DNA from: an uncultured Treponema sp.
Lineage (GTDB): Bacteria > Spirochaetota > Spirochaetia > Treponematales > Treponemataceae
Assembly: GCA_946403565.1 (NCBI GenBank)
Contig: CAMJAJ010000080.1
Coordinates: forward strand, 1 to 6,668
DNA: 6,668 nucleotides
Direction of reading: 5' to 3'
In this document: piece by piece, positions 1-6,350 of the stretch
Layout: each line of letters opens with the position of its first letter
Numbering within the stretch: position 1 is the first letter of the stretch
Position numbers and translations under genes: made by a program
The notes under the pieces: generated by a model
Told to the model about the DNA's origin: nothing
What the model saw: the letters and a program-made list of their open reading frames with translations, nothing else
Databases searched by the model: none

Positions 1-60
1 AACTGGCTCAACTACTACGTCTACCAGACGACTCCCTACCAGCTCAACGACATACAATGA
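1..60 (+). CDS. 3' end of an unidentified gene (partial, cut by left edge)
   Basis: Frame 1 is open from the first base to a TGA at 58-60 and reads NWLNYYVYQTTPYQLNDIQ. The codons match the bias of the neighbouring genes: AAC, TAC, CTC, GTC and CCC dominate, with one ATA as is also common in gyrA. That makes a real gene end more likely than chance. The peptide is rich in aromatic residues and Asn, and I do not recognise the family. The gene is convergent with rlmM, and the last 17 bases of the two reading frames overlap. Only 19 residues are visible, so no function is proposed. The alternative is that this is simply the non-coding 3' flank of rlmM. Confidence 0.55.
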   Translation, partial: NWLNYYVYQTTPYQLNDIQ

Positions 61-1030
61 ACGTCAGTTCGTGCTTGTTGTAGTTCAGGTGCAGGACCCG
101 GCTTCTGGGGATGGCGGCGAAGCGGGAGACCAGGTTCCAGTCCACCGCCCCCTGCATCTTTATCGTGCATATCATGTTGTTCGTAAGTCCGCTTGCGAGC
201 CACTTTTCTATCCAGGTCAGCAGGCGGTCGGGGTAGCATATCACGTCGGAAAACACCCAGTCGAATTTCCCCAGGTCCTGCGGGCTGAGCGTGAACGCGT
301 CGTGGCGCATGAACTCCACCTGCGGGTGGGCCATGAGCCGGTCGTCGAGGGGGGCGCGGTCTACGGCCAGCACGTCGGCGCCCAGCTGCGTCAGCACCCA
401 GGTCCAGCCGCCGGGACAGGCCCCTGCGTCAAAGCAGCGTGAGCCGGCCTGGGGCAGGGATGCGCCGAAACTGTGGACGGCCTCTGAGAGCGCCTCCTGC
501 AGCTTCAGGTAGGCCCGGCTCGGCGGGTTCTCGTGGTCTTCCTTGAACTGGAGCTCGCCGGCGGGCAGGGGGCTGCTGGTCCGGGCGGAGGCAAGCATGC
601 TGTTTTCCCCTGTCAGCACGTAGAGGCCGATGGGGGAGGAGGGGATGCTGAACGGGAAGTCCTTTTCCTTGAGGTTTACGCGGGGAAGCCTGTCCTGTAT
701 GAGGGCCGCCCGTCTGAAGTGCGTGTAGCTGTATGGAGCCCACGAGCGCTGCAGGCTGCGTAGCGCGTCCGCCGCGTCCTTCACCGAGTCAAAGCGTATC
801 AGCAGGGGCTGTTCCATGCGGTCCCGGCACCAGTAGGGCAGGGCCAGTTCCTCCGGCAGGCTGTCGCCTTGCACCGCGATAAGGTCGCCGTAATCCTGTG
901 CCTGTCCGGATTGCCTGAGGGAGCTGAGGGAGATGCCCAGCCGTTCGGAGAATTCGGCTTCAAGCATTCCCTTCATTTCGGGAAAGGGGAGGAACGCCGT
1001 TCCCCCTACCTCTTGGATGCTGTATGACAT
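44..1030 (-). CDS. rlmM: RlmM-type 23S rRNA 2'-O-ribose methyltransferase
   Basis: This 328-residue protein is predicted to transfer a methyl group from S-adenosylmethionine to a ribose 2'-OH of 23S rRNA; in E. coli RlmM the target is C2498. The C-terminal half is a clear RrmJ-like Rossmann methyltransferase. SRAYLKLQEA (171-180) carries the first catalytic Lys, K176. The SAM-binding motif I is FDAGACPGGWTW (200-211), very close to the E. coli RlmM wording. D224 ends the next strand, D262 lies in FSDVI, K291 in CTIKMQ and E321 in KHELTF, which completes the K-D-K-E tetrad. The N-terminal 170 residues should be the RNA-recognition part. They are shorter than in E. coli RlmM (about 366 residues in total) and I cannot identify a THUMP domain by eye. 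The gene lies 27 bp downstream of the PilZ gene, probably on the same transcript. No Shine-Dalgarno is visible before the ATG, so translation may be coupled; M19 or M22 are alternative starts. Confidence 0.87.
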   Translation of the reverse strand: MSYSIQEVGGTAFLPFPEMKGMLEAEFSERLGISLSSLRQSGQAQDYGDLIAVQGDSLPEELALPYWCRDRMEQPLLIRFDSVKDAADALRSLQRSWAPYSYTHFRRAALIQDRLPRVNLKEKDFPFSIPSSPIGLYVLTGENSMLASARTSSPLPAGELQFKEDHENPPSRAYLKLQEALSEAVHSFGASLPQAGSRCFDAGACPGGWTWVLTQLGADVLAVDRAPLDDRLMAHPQVEFMRHDAFTLSPQDLGKFDWVFSDVICYPDRLLTWIEKWLASGLTNNMICTIKMQGAVDWNLVSRFAAIPRSRVLHLNYNKHELTFIVCR

Positions 1031-1057
1031 GTGGTCTGCTGGAGAGCTGTGGAGGCG

Positions 1058-1441
1058 TCAGCCTACGAAAACGGCCTTGTTGCCTATGATCATGCTGTAG
1101 ATGCTGTCGTCTTCAATCTCGCCCCGCTTTTCGCCGATGTAGGATGCGAGCCGGGGTGTGTCGGGGGAACGCAGGAAGCGGAATCCTATTTCTGTCTCGC
1201 TGTCGTTGATTCTTTGCCACTGCGGGTTGCAGAGGAGGCGGAAGGGACGTGTCCCCTGCTGCGGAAGGGTGATGCTGAGCTTGTACTGGTTTTCCATGTC
1301 CAGGCTGACGGGTACGGGGAAGTGGACCTTGCATCCCTTTATGCTGATGTCGTCCAAAATTCCCGGTAGGCTACACAGGTCCTCGGCCTCTACCCGGCCA
1401 AAATCTTCGTAGCGCTCGTTTGCCCTATGTTCCCTTTCCAT
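1058..1441 (-). CDS. PilZ-domain protein, predicted c-di-GMP effector
   Basis: This small 127-residue cytoplasmic protein is essentially a single PilZ domain. The two c-di-GMP-binding signatures are present in the right order: RANER (R6 and R10, the RxxxR motif) and DISIKG (31-36, the D/N-x-S-x-x-G motif). ETEIGFRFL (82-90) follows and matches the closing strand typical of PilZ. There is no signal peptide or membrane segment. PilZ proteins change conformation on binding the second messenger and act on partners such as motility, secretion or polysaccharide machinery; nothing here identifies the partner. The ATG at 1441 is the only sensible start because the RxxxR motif sits within ten residues of it and no ATG, GTG or TTG lies in frame between it and the upstream stop. 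No Shine-Dalgarno precedes it, and a strong promoter lies only a few bases upstream. The gene is the first of a leftward pair with rlmM and diverges from gyrA. Confidence 0.85.
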   Translation of the reverse strand: MEREHRANERYEDFGRVEAEDLCSLPGILDDISIKGCKVHFPVPVSLDMENQYKLSITLPQQGTRPFRLLCNPQWQRINDSETEIGFRFLRSPDTPRLASYIGEKRGEIEDDSIYSMIIGNKAVFVG

Positions 1442-1447
1442 AACAAT

Positions 1448-1458
1448 TGCATTATGCA
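1448..1458. repeat. 11-bp perfect inverted repeat over the pilZ -10 box
   Basis: TGCATtATGCA is a perfect palindrome with a single central base. It fully covers the -10 hexamer of the leftward promoter. It could be an operator, but its short length means chance cannot be excluded. Confidence 0.35.
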
Positions 1459-1479
1459 GGTTTGGAGGGAAAAGGTCAA
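1451..1479 (-). promoter_or_regulatory. sigma70-type promoter of the pilZ-rlmM operon
   Basis: Read on the minus strand, TTGACC (1479-1474) lies exactly 17 bp from CATAAT (1456-1451), five of six matches to each consensus box. The expected start point is about 1444, only around 3 nt before the ATG at 1441. The mRNA would therefore be leaderless or nearly so, which agrees with the missing ribosome-binding site. Confidence 0.7.
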
Positions 1480-1517
1480 GCCTCTTCGGCTGATTCTGCG
1501 GGAGTCTTTAGGGATTT

Positions 1518-1554
1518 TTGCGGGCAATGGACTTTTTTTCCATAGTATGCTATG
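1518..1554. repeat. cluster of short inverted repeats over the gyrA promoter
   Basis: Three perfect dyads lie almost end to end. TTGC-gg-GCAA is at 1518-1527, ATGGA-7 nt-TCCAT at 1527-1543, and CATAG-tatg-CTATG at 1541-1554. The second overlaps the -35 box and a run of seven T in the spacer; the third overlaps the -10 box. They may be regulator sites or may reflect local AT-rich composition. No known operator is recognised. Confidence 0.3.
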
Positions 1555-1556
1555 AT
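1528..1556 (+). promoter_or_regulatory. extended -10 sigma70-type promoter of gyrA
   Basis: TGGACT (1528-1533, four of six) is separated by 17 bp from TATGAT (1551-1556, five of six). TGC at 1548-1550 supplies the TGn of an extended -10 element. Transcription should start near 1563, leaving a leader of about 22 nt before the TTG start of gyrA. The region is back to back with the pilZ promoter, with 48 bp between the two -35 boxes. Confidence 0.7.
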
Positions 1557-1572
1557 TTTCTCAAATTTCTAT

Positions 1573-1576
1573 AGGA
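1573..1576 (+). promoter_or_regulatory. ribosome binding site that fixes the TTG start of gyrA
   Basis: AGGA lies 9 nt before TTG at 1586. An in-frame stop (TGA at 1553-1555) lies just upstream and no ATG or GTG occurs between it and the TTG. The next in-frame ATG is residue 31, inside the conserved gyrase core, so TTG is the likely initiation codon. Confidence 0.7.
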
Positions 1577-1585
1577 AAAACTGCT

Positions 1586-4048
1586 TTGGAAAACGAGATA
1601 AAGACCCCGGAGGGGGGGACGCTGATAATCCAGCCGATTGACCAGGAGATAAAGAAGGCCTACATAGACTACTCCATGTCGGTCATCGTGAGCCGTGCCC
1701 TGCCTGACGTGCGCGATGGACTCAAGCCCGTGCACCGCCGTATTCTGTATGCGATGGACGAACTGGGCCTGCATTATTCCGGCCCGACGCGCAAGTGCGC
1801 CAAGATAGTCGGAGACGTGCTGGGAAAGTACCACCCCCACGGAGACGCTTCCGTCTATGATGCCCTTGTCCGCCTGGGACAGGACTTCTCCGAGCGCTAT
1901 CCGCTCATTACCCCCCAGGGAAACTTCGGTACGATTGCGGGCGACCCGCCGGCCGCCTACCGTTACACCGAGGCCAAGATGGCCCGGCTTGCCGAGGAGA
2001 TGACGGCGGACATCGACAAGGACACCGTTGACTTCATCCCCAACTTTGACGAGACGACCAAGGAACCGACCGTACTTCCGGCCAAGTTCCCCTTCCTGCT
2101 CGCCAACGGGTCCAACGGAATCGCGGTCGGTATGGCGACGAACATGCCGCCCCACAACCTGCGTGAGATAGCTTCCGCCGTAGCTGCCTACATAGACAAC
2201 GCCGACATTTCGATAGACGAGCTGATGACCCACATCAAGGGGCCGGACTTCCCGACGGGCGGCATCATATTCGGCCGCAAGGGAATCAAGGACGCCTTCC
2301 GCACAGGACGCGGCAAGGTCCTCATGCGCGGCCGCTTCACGATAGAGGTCGCCAAGAACGGGGCGGAGTCCATCGTGTTCACGGAGGTCCCCTACCAGAC
2401 CAACACCGGCGAGCTGGTCAAGAAGATCAAGGAGTACGTGCGCGACGGGGTGCTGGAAGGCATCTCCGGCGTGAACGACGAGTCCAGCGACCGCGTCGGC
2501 ATGCGCATCGTCATAGACCTGAAGCGGGGCGCGGTGACCAAGGTCGTCGTGAACAACCTCTTTATGAAGACCCCCCTCCAGGCCACCTTCGGCGTGATAA
2601 ACCTGGCCCTCGTGGAGGGCCGGCCCCAGATTCTGAACCTCAAGCAGCTGGTGCAGCTCTTTGTCGAGCACCGCGACCGCGCCGTGACCCGGCGGACGGA
2701 GTTTGACCTGAAGAAGGCCAAGGCCCGCGAGCACATCCTGGAGGCCCTGATTGTCGCGGTGGACGCGATAGACGAGGTGATCCGCATCATACGCGGCAGC
2801 CGGGACGAGAAGGAGGCCAAGGCCGGGCTCATGCAGCGCTTCGGCTTTGACGACATCCAGGCCCAGGCCATCGTCGACATGCGGCTCAAGCAGCTGACGA
2901 ATTTGTCCATTGACGAGCTGCGCAAGGAGATGGCGGAGCTCAAGGCCCTCATCGCCCACCTGGAGGACCTGCTTGCCCACCACGAGAAGATCCTCGCCAT
3001 CGTCAAGGCCGAGACCAACGAGATTGCCGAGAAGTACGGCGACGACCGCCGCACCGAAATCGTCGCGGGCGAGGTGGAGGAGATCAATGTCGAGGACATG
3101 ATAAAGGAAGAGGACATGGTGGTCCTCATGTCCAAGCTCGGCTACATCAAGCGCGTTCCGCTCACCCAGTACAGGAGCCAGGGCCGGGGCGGCAAGGGCA
3201 CGATTTCCGCCAAGCTGGTGGACGACGACTACATCAAGGGGATGTTCGTCGGCTCCACCCATGACTACGTGATGTTCCTGACGAACATGGGCAAGGCCTA
3301 CTGGGTGAAGGTGCATGAGATTCCCGAGTCCAGCAAGACGAGCCGTGGCAGCCACATCAAGAGCCTGCTCCAGGTGACGGCGAACGAGGAGATAACGACC
3401 CTTGTCGGCACCAAGGATATTTCCGACGATCAGTATCTTTTCATGGCGACCGCGGCGGGCGTCGTGAAGAAAACGTCCACGACAGAATTCCGCAATGCGA
3501 AGACAAGGGGAATGCAGGCCGTCCGCCTGGACGAGGGCGACTCGCTCGTGAGCGGCATCCTGACCAACGGCAAGCAGGAGCTGCTCCTGGTGAGCCGCCG
3601 GGGTCAGGCCCTCCGCATCAGCGAGGAGGAGGTCCGCGCCATGGGTCGTGCGAGCCGCGGCGTGGCGGGCATGAAGCTTTCCGAGGGCGACGAGCTGTGC
3701 GCCGCCATTCCCGTCACCGAAGGGGCGAAGATCCTCGTCGTGACCGAGAAGGGAACGGGCAAGCGGGTGGAATTCAGCGAGTTTGCACCGCACGGCCGTG
3801 GTACCGGCGGCCAGCGGGTCTTTGGCAACGTGGACGGCAAGGGCGAGATAATCGGCGCGCTGACCGTGGCAGACAGCGACTCCGTGATCTGCATAACCAG
3901 CCAGGGCACCTCGCTGCGGGTGAAGGCTGACGACATAAGCGTGCAGGGGCGCGCGTCTTCCGGAGTCAAGGTCGTGGACGTCTCCGAACCTGACTATGTT
4001 GTGGCGATCGACAAGGTCGCCTCTGATGATGAGAACGAAGGCAATTAA
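1586..4048 (+). CDS. gyrA: DNA gyrase subunit A
   Basis: GyrA is the DNA-breaking subunit of the GyrA2GyrB2 type II topoisomerase, which introduces negative supercoils using ATP bound by GyrB. The 820-residue length is normal for the family. The breakage-reunion domain opens with the very conserved block ending [15 protein letters not shown] (38-52). The catalytic Tyr is Y127 in AAYRYTEA, next to R126. A long helical region (about 370-485, including [19 protein letters not shown]) matches the tower and coiled-coil segment. The DNA-wrapping beta-pinwheel begins after about 500 and contains a GyrA box, QGRGGKG (532-538), which separates gyrase from ParC. The protein ends in a short acidic tail, DDENEGN. 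In the quinolone region the residue equivalent to E. coli Ser83 is A88, while D92 matches Asp87. Initiation is at TTG behind AGGA, from its own promoter. The gene is not next to gyrB in this window; a U32-family gene follows after 6 bp. Confidence 0.97.
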   Translation: MENEIKTPEGGTLIIQPIDQEIKKAYIDYSMSVIVSRALPDVRDGLKPVHRRILYAMDELGLHYSGPTRKCAKIVGDVLGKYHPHGDASVYDALVRLGQDFSERYPLITPQGNFGTIAGDPPAAYRYTEAKMARLAEEMTADIDKDTVDFIPNFDETTKEPTVLPAKFPFLLANGSNGIAVGMATNMPPHNLREIASAVAAYIDNADISIDELMTHIKGPDFPTGGIIFGRKGIKDAFRTGRGKVLMRGRFTIEVAKNGAESIVFTEVPYQTNTGELVKKIKEYVRDGVLEGISGVNDESSDRVGMRIVIDLKRGAVTKVVVNNLFMKTPLQATFGVINLALVEGRPQILNLKQLVQLFVEHRDRAVTRRTEFDLKKAKAREHILEALIVAVDAIDEVIRIIRGSRDEKEAKAGLMQRFGFDDIQAQAIVDMRLKQLTNLSIDELRKEMAELKALIAHLEDLLAHHEKILAIVKAETNEIAEKYGDDRRTEIVAGEVEEINVEDMIKEEDMVVLMSKLGYIKRVPLTQYRSQGRGGKGTISAKLVDDDYIKGMFVGSTHDYVMFLTNMGKAYWVKVHEIPESSKTSRGSHIKSLLQVTANEEITTLVGTKDISDDQYLFMATAAGVVKKTSTTEFRNAKTRGMQAVRLDEGDSLVSGILTNGKQELLLVSRRGQALRISEEEVRAMGRASRGVAGMKLSEGDELCAAIPVTEGAKILVVTEKGTGKRVEFSEFAPHGRGTGGQRVFGNVDGKGEIIGALTVADSDSVICITSQGTSLRVKADDISVQGRASSGVKVVDVSEPDYVVAIDKVASDDENEGN

Positions 4049-4054
4049 CGGGAT

Positions 4055-6337
4055 ATGGCAGAACTATTAGCGCCTGCGGGCAACGTGGAGGCCCTTGATG
4101 CCGCCATTGGCGAGGGAGCTGACGCGGTTTACCTCGGACTCAAGAGTTTCAACGCGAGGATGCGTTCCTCAAATTTCTCCTGGAGGGAATTCGAAGGGGC
4201 GGTGAAGAGCCTGCACCGCATGGGCAGGAAGATTTACGTCACCGTGAACACCGTCTGCGAGGAGAAGGAGACCGAGCGGCTCTACCGCTTCCTGAAGTAT
4301 CTGGACGGCGTGGGGCCGGACGGCCTGATCGTGCAGGACTTCGGCGTGGTCCGGATGTGCCAGGAGTTCTTTCCCAACCTGGAGCTGCACGCTTCCACCC
4401 AGATGAACGTTGAGAGCGCGGCCGCCGCGAACCTGCTTCTGAAGCAGGGGCTCAAGCGGGTGGTCCTGGCCCGCGAGCTGGGCCTTGAGGAGCTGAAGGC
4501 GGTCAAGGAGGGCAGCAAGGCGGAGCTTGAGGTCTTTGTCCACGGTGCGCTCTGCGTCAGCGAGAGCGGCCTCTGCCTCTTCTCCAGCTTTTTGGGCGGC
4601 AAGTCCGCCAACCGGGGCGAGTGCACGCAGGCCTGCCGCCGCCTCTACACGGCGGAAAGCCGTGGTGCGGAGGAGACGGGCTACTACTTCTCCCCCTGCG
4701 ACCTGCAGCTGATAGAGCAGGTCCCCGACCTGATGAAGATAGGAATAGACAGCTTCAAGATAGAGGGGCGCATGAAGAGCGCCGAATATGTCGGCTCGGT
4801 CACGGCGGCCTACCGCTATGTGATGGACCACTGGGAAGGCGACCGGAAGGGGGCCGTTGCCGAGGGCAAGCGCATCCTGAGCACGGACTTCGCGAGGAGC
4901 AAGACCAACTACTGGTACGGATTCAAGGACGTCCAGGAGGGGGTTGCCCAGGCGGGGGCAAAGATACTGAACCCCAAGCAGGCCGGCGGCACGGGAATCT
5001 ACCTGGGCAAGCTGAACATGGTCCGCAACGCCTCCAAGGAGGAGCTGGCCGAGGAGGCCGCCGCTTCCACCAAGGAAATCCAGATACGGATGGCCACCCT
5101 GCACGGCGGCAGCTACGACCCTGACCCCGGCGACAGCATCAGGATCCACCGGAGGGACGACTCCGGCCGCGTGAGCCACAAGGTCCGGCTGGTCAAGACG
5201 GACGACAAGGGCCACCGCTGGATAGACATCCCTGCCGGTTTCCAGGTGGGGGACGAGGTGTACCTGCTGCAGACCAAGTCCATGTCCAAGCGCTACAAGC
5301 GCGTCCTCCCGGAGGATCTGTCGTCCTTCCGCTCGCAGCCGGGGGCTGACAGGCTGCCCATACTGGACCTGACCCCCCTGCCCAAGGATGGCCTGTCCTA
5401 TTTCCCCGCGGGAACCTACATCGCGGTATCGACGACGCAGGACGCGCATGTCGTGCAGACCGCCCGTCCGGCCCGCATCATCGTGGAGCTGAACAACGAG
5501 ACCGAGTACGATTTCCTGCACAAGGACGGCAGGGAACGGCCCCTCTTCCCGACCGGAAAGCGGAACCTCTTCATCTCGCTTGACCCCTTCCTCCCGGAGG
5601 GGGCGATGGAGCACTTCAGGAGCGTCATCTCCGTCCTGCTGGAGAGCGGCTACACGAACTTCATCGTGAACAACCTCGCCCAGCTGGAGCTGCTGCGGGG
5701 CGGCGGCCGGAATCTGATTGCTGGACCCTACCTGTACAGCTTCAACAGGTGGTCGGCCAGCTTCCTGGAGAACCAGGATGTGATGGCCTTCCAGATGCCT
5801 TACGAGAACAGCGAGGCCAACCTGACGAGGACCTTCGGCTCCAAGATGGAGCGGTCCCGCGTCCTGGTTCCGCTCTTTGCCTATCCCGTCCTCTTCCGCA
5901 TGCGGTTCAAGCTGCCGGAGAGCTATGACTTCACCTTCTTCAGCGACAAGCAGGGTATCCCCTTCAAGGTGAACTCCACGCCGGACGGGTCCTTCGTCAT
6001 GCCGGAGCTGCCCTTCAGCATCGTCGAGAAGTCGGAGCAGCTCAAGAACGCCGGATTCGACAGGCAGCTTCTGGATTTCACCAAGACCAGGGTCGGCAAG
6101 GGCGACATCAAGAACCTGATGGGCTATCTTGCCCGCCATGAGCATATTCCGGATTCCTCCAGTTTCAACTGGAAGGACGGCTTCTTTGACCAGGAGAAGA
6201 TGGACGCGTACAAGGCCGCCGACGAGCGGAAGGCCCGTGAGGCGGCGTCTCCTTCCGGGGCGGCCTCCAAGGCTGCGAGGTCCAAAGCCAGGGGCGGCAG
6301 GCAGCCGTCCAAGAAGCCGAGCGGCCGCAGGCACTGA
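4055..6337 (+). CDS. U32-family (peptidase-like) protein, probable RNA hydroxylase related to RlhA
   Basis: The 760-residue protein belongs to family U32, named for peptidases; characterised bacterial members mostly hydroxylate RNA or ubiquinone precursors and use an iron-sulfur cluster. The N-terminal half shows LLAPAGNVEALDAAIGEGAD (4-23), the block LELHASTQMN (109-118), VFVHGALCVSESGLCLFSS (160-178) and FKIEGRMKSAEYV (234-246), all hallmarks of the family. Likely cluster ligands are C167, C174, C190 or C194, and C215. A C-terminal half of about 400 residues follows. It makes the protein close in size to RlhA (about 650 residues, 23S rRNA C2501 hydroxylase) and longer than TrhP-type tRNA hydroxylases. 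Residues 731-760 form a basic Lys/Arg/Gly/Ser tail with no acidic residue. The gene starts 6 bp after gyrA with only a weak upstream GAAGG, suggesting coupled translation. The family is certain, the RNA target is inferred, and a true protease is unlikely but not excluded. Confidence 0.88.
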   Translation: MAELLAPAGNVEALDAAIGEGADAVYLGLKSFNARMRSSNFSWREFEGAVKSLHRMGRKIYVTVNTVCEEKETERLYRFLKYLDGVGPDGLIVQDFGVVRMCQEFFPNLELHASTQMNVESAAAANLLLKQGLKRVVLARELGLEELKAVKEGSKAELEVFVHGALCVSESGLCLFSSFLGGKSANRGECTQACRRLYTAESRGAEETGYYFSPCDLQLIEQVPDLMKIGIDSFKIEGRMKSAEYVGSVTAAYRYVMDHWEGDRKGAVAEGKRILSTDFARSKTNYWYGFKDVQEGVAQAGAKILNPKQAGGTGIYLGKLNMVRNASKEELAEEAAASTKEIQIRMATLHGGSYDPDPGDSIRIHRRDDSGRVSHKVRLVKTDDKGHRWIDIPAGFQVGDEVYLLQTKSMSKRYKRVLPEDLSSFRSQPGADRLPILDLTPLPKDGLSYFPAGTYIAVSTTQDAHVVQTARPARIIVELNNETEYDFLHKDGRERPLFPTGKRNLFISLDPFLPEGAMEHFRSVISVLLESGYTNFIVNNLAQLELLRGGGRNLIAGPYLYSFNRWSASFLENQDVMAFQMPYENSEANLTRTFGSKMERSRVLVPLFAYPVLFRMRFKLPESYDFTFFSDKQGIPFKVNSTPDGSFVMPELPFSIVEKSEQLKNAGFDRQLLDFTKTRVGKGDIKNLMGYLARHEHIPDSSSFNWKDGFFDQEKMDAYKAADERKAREAASPSGAASKAARSKARGGRQPSKKPSGRRH

Positions 6338-6340
6338 GGT
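6336..6340 (+). promoter_or_regulatory. ribosome binding site overlapping the U32 stop codon
   Basis: GAGGT begins inside the TGA stop of the U32 gene and lies 10 nt before the ATG at 6351. It is the clearest Shine-Dalgarno in the window and supports both the start of the last gene and its cotranscription with the U32 gene. Confidence 0.65.
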
Positions 6341-6350
6341 GGCCGTATAG

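Noticed and set aside
18..30. Perfect hairpin CGTCT-acc-AGACG just past the rlmM stop, as a terminator
   Set aside because: Arms are only five base pairs and there is no T run on either side in either direction. It also lies inside the probable coding end of the left-edge gene.
71..763. Several open frames of 70-125 codons on both strands within rlmM
   Set aside because: They overlap the rlmM frame with its complete K-D-K-E tetrad and SAM motif, and have no motifs or ribosome sites of their own.
1479..1491. AGCC-5 nt-GGCT hairpin between pilZ and gyrA as a terminator or attenuator
   Set aside because: A four-base-pair stem with no T tract. It overlaps the pilZ -35 box and does not follow any gene end.
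1550..3793. Very long open frame antisense to gyrA (747 codons)
   Set aside because: It is rich in Leu, Val, His and Gly with no recognisable domain. It arises from the strong third-position GC bias of gyrA, whose protein is unmistakable on the other strand.
1586..4048. Assignment as ParC (topoisomerase IV subunit A)
   Set aside because: The QGRGGKG GyrA box at 532-538 and the full-length C-terminal wrapping domain point to gyrase.
4049..4054. GGGA directly before the U32 ATG as its ribosome binding site
   Set aside because: It is only about 1-2 nt from the start codon, too close to work. A weak GAAGG inside the gyrA end or translational coupling is more plausible.
4169..6334. Long open frame antisense to the U32 gene (721 codons)
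   Set aside because: It has the same composition artefact. The plus-strand frame has the conserved U32 motifs, while the antisense one has none.
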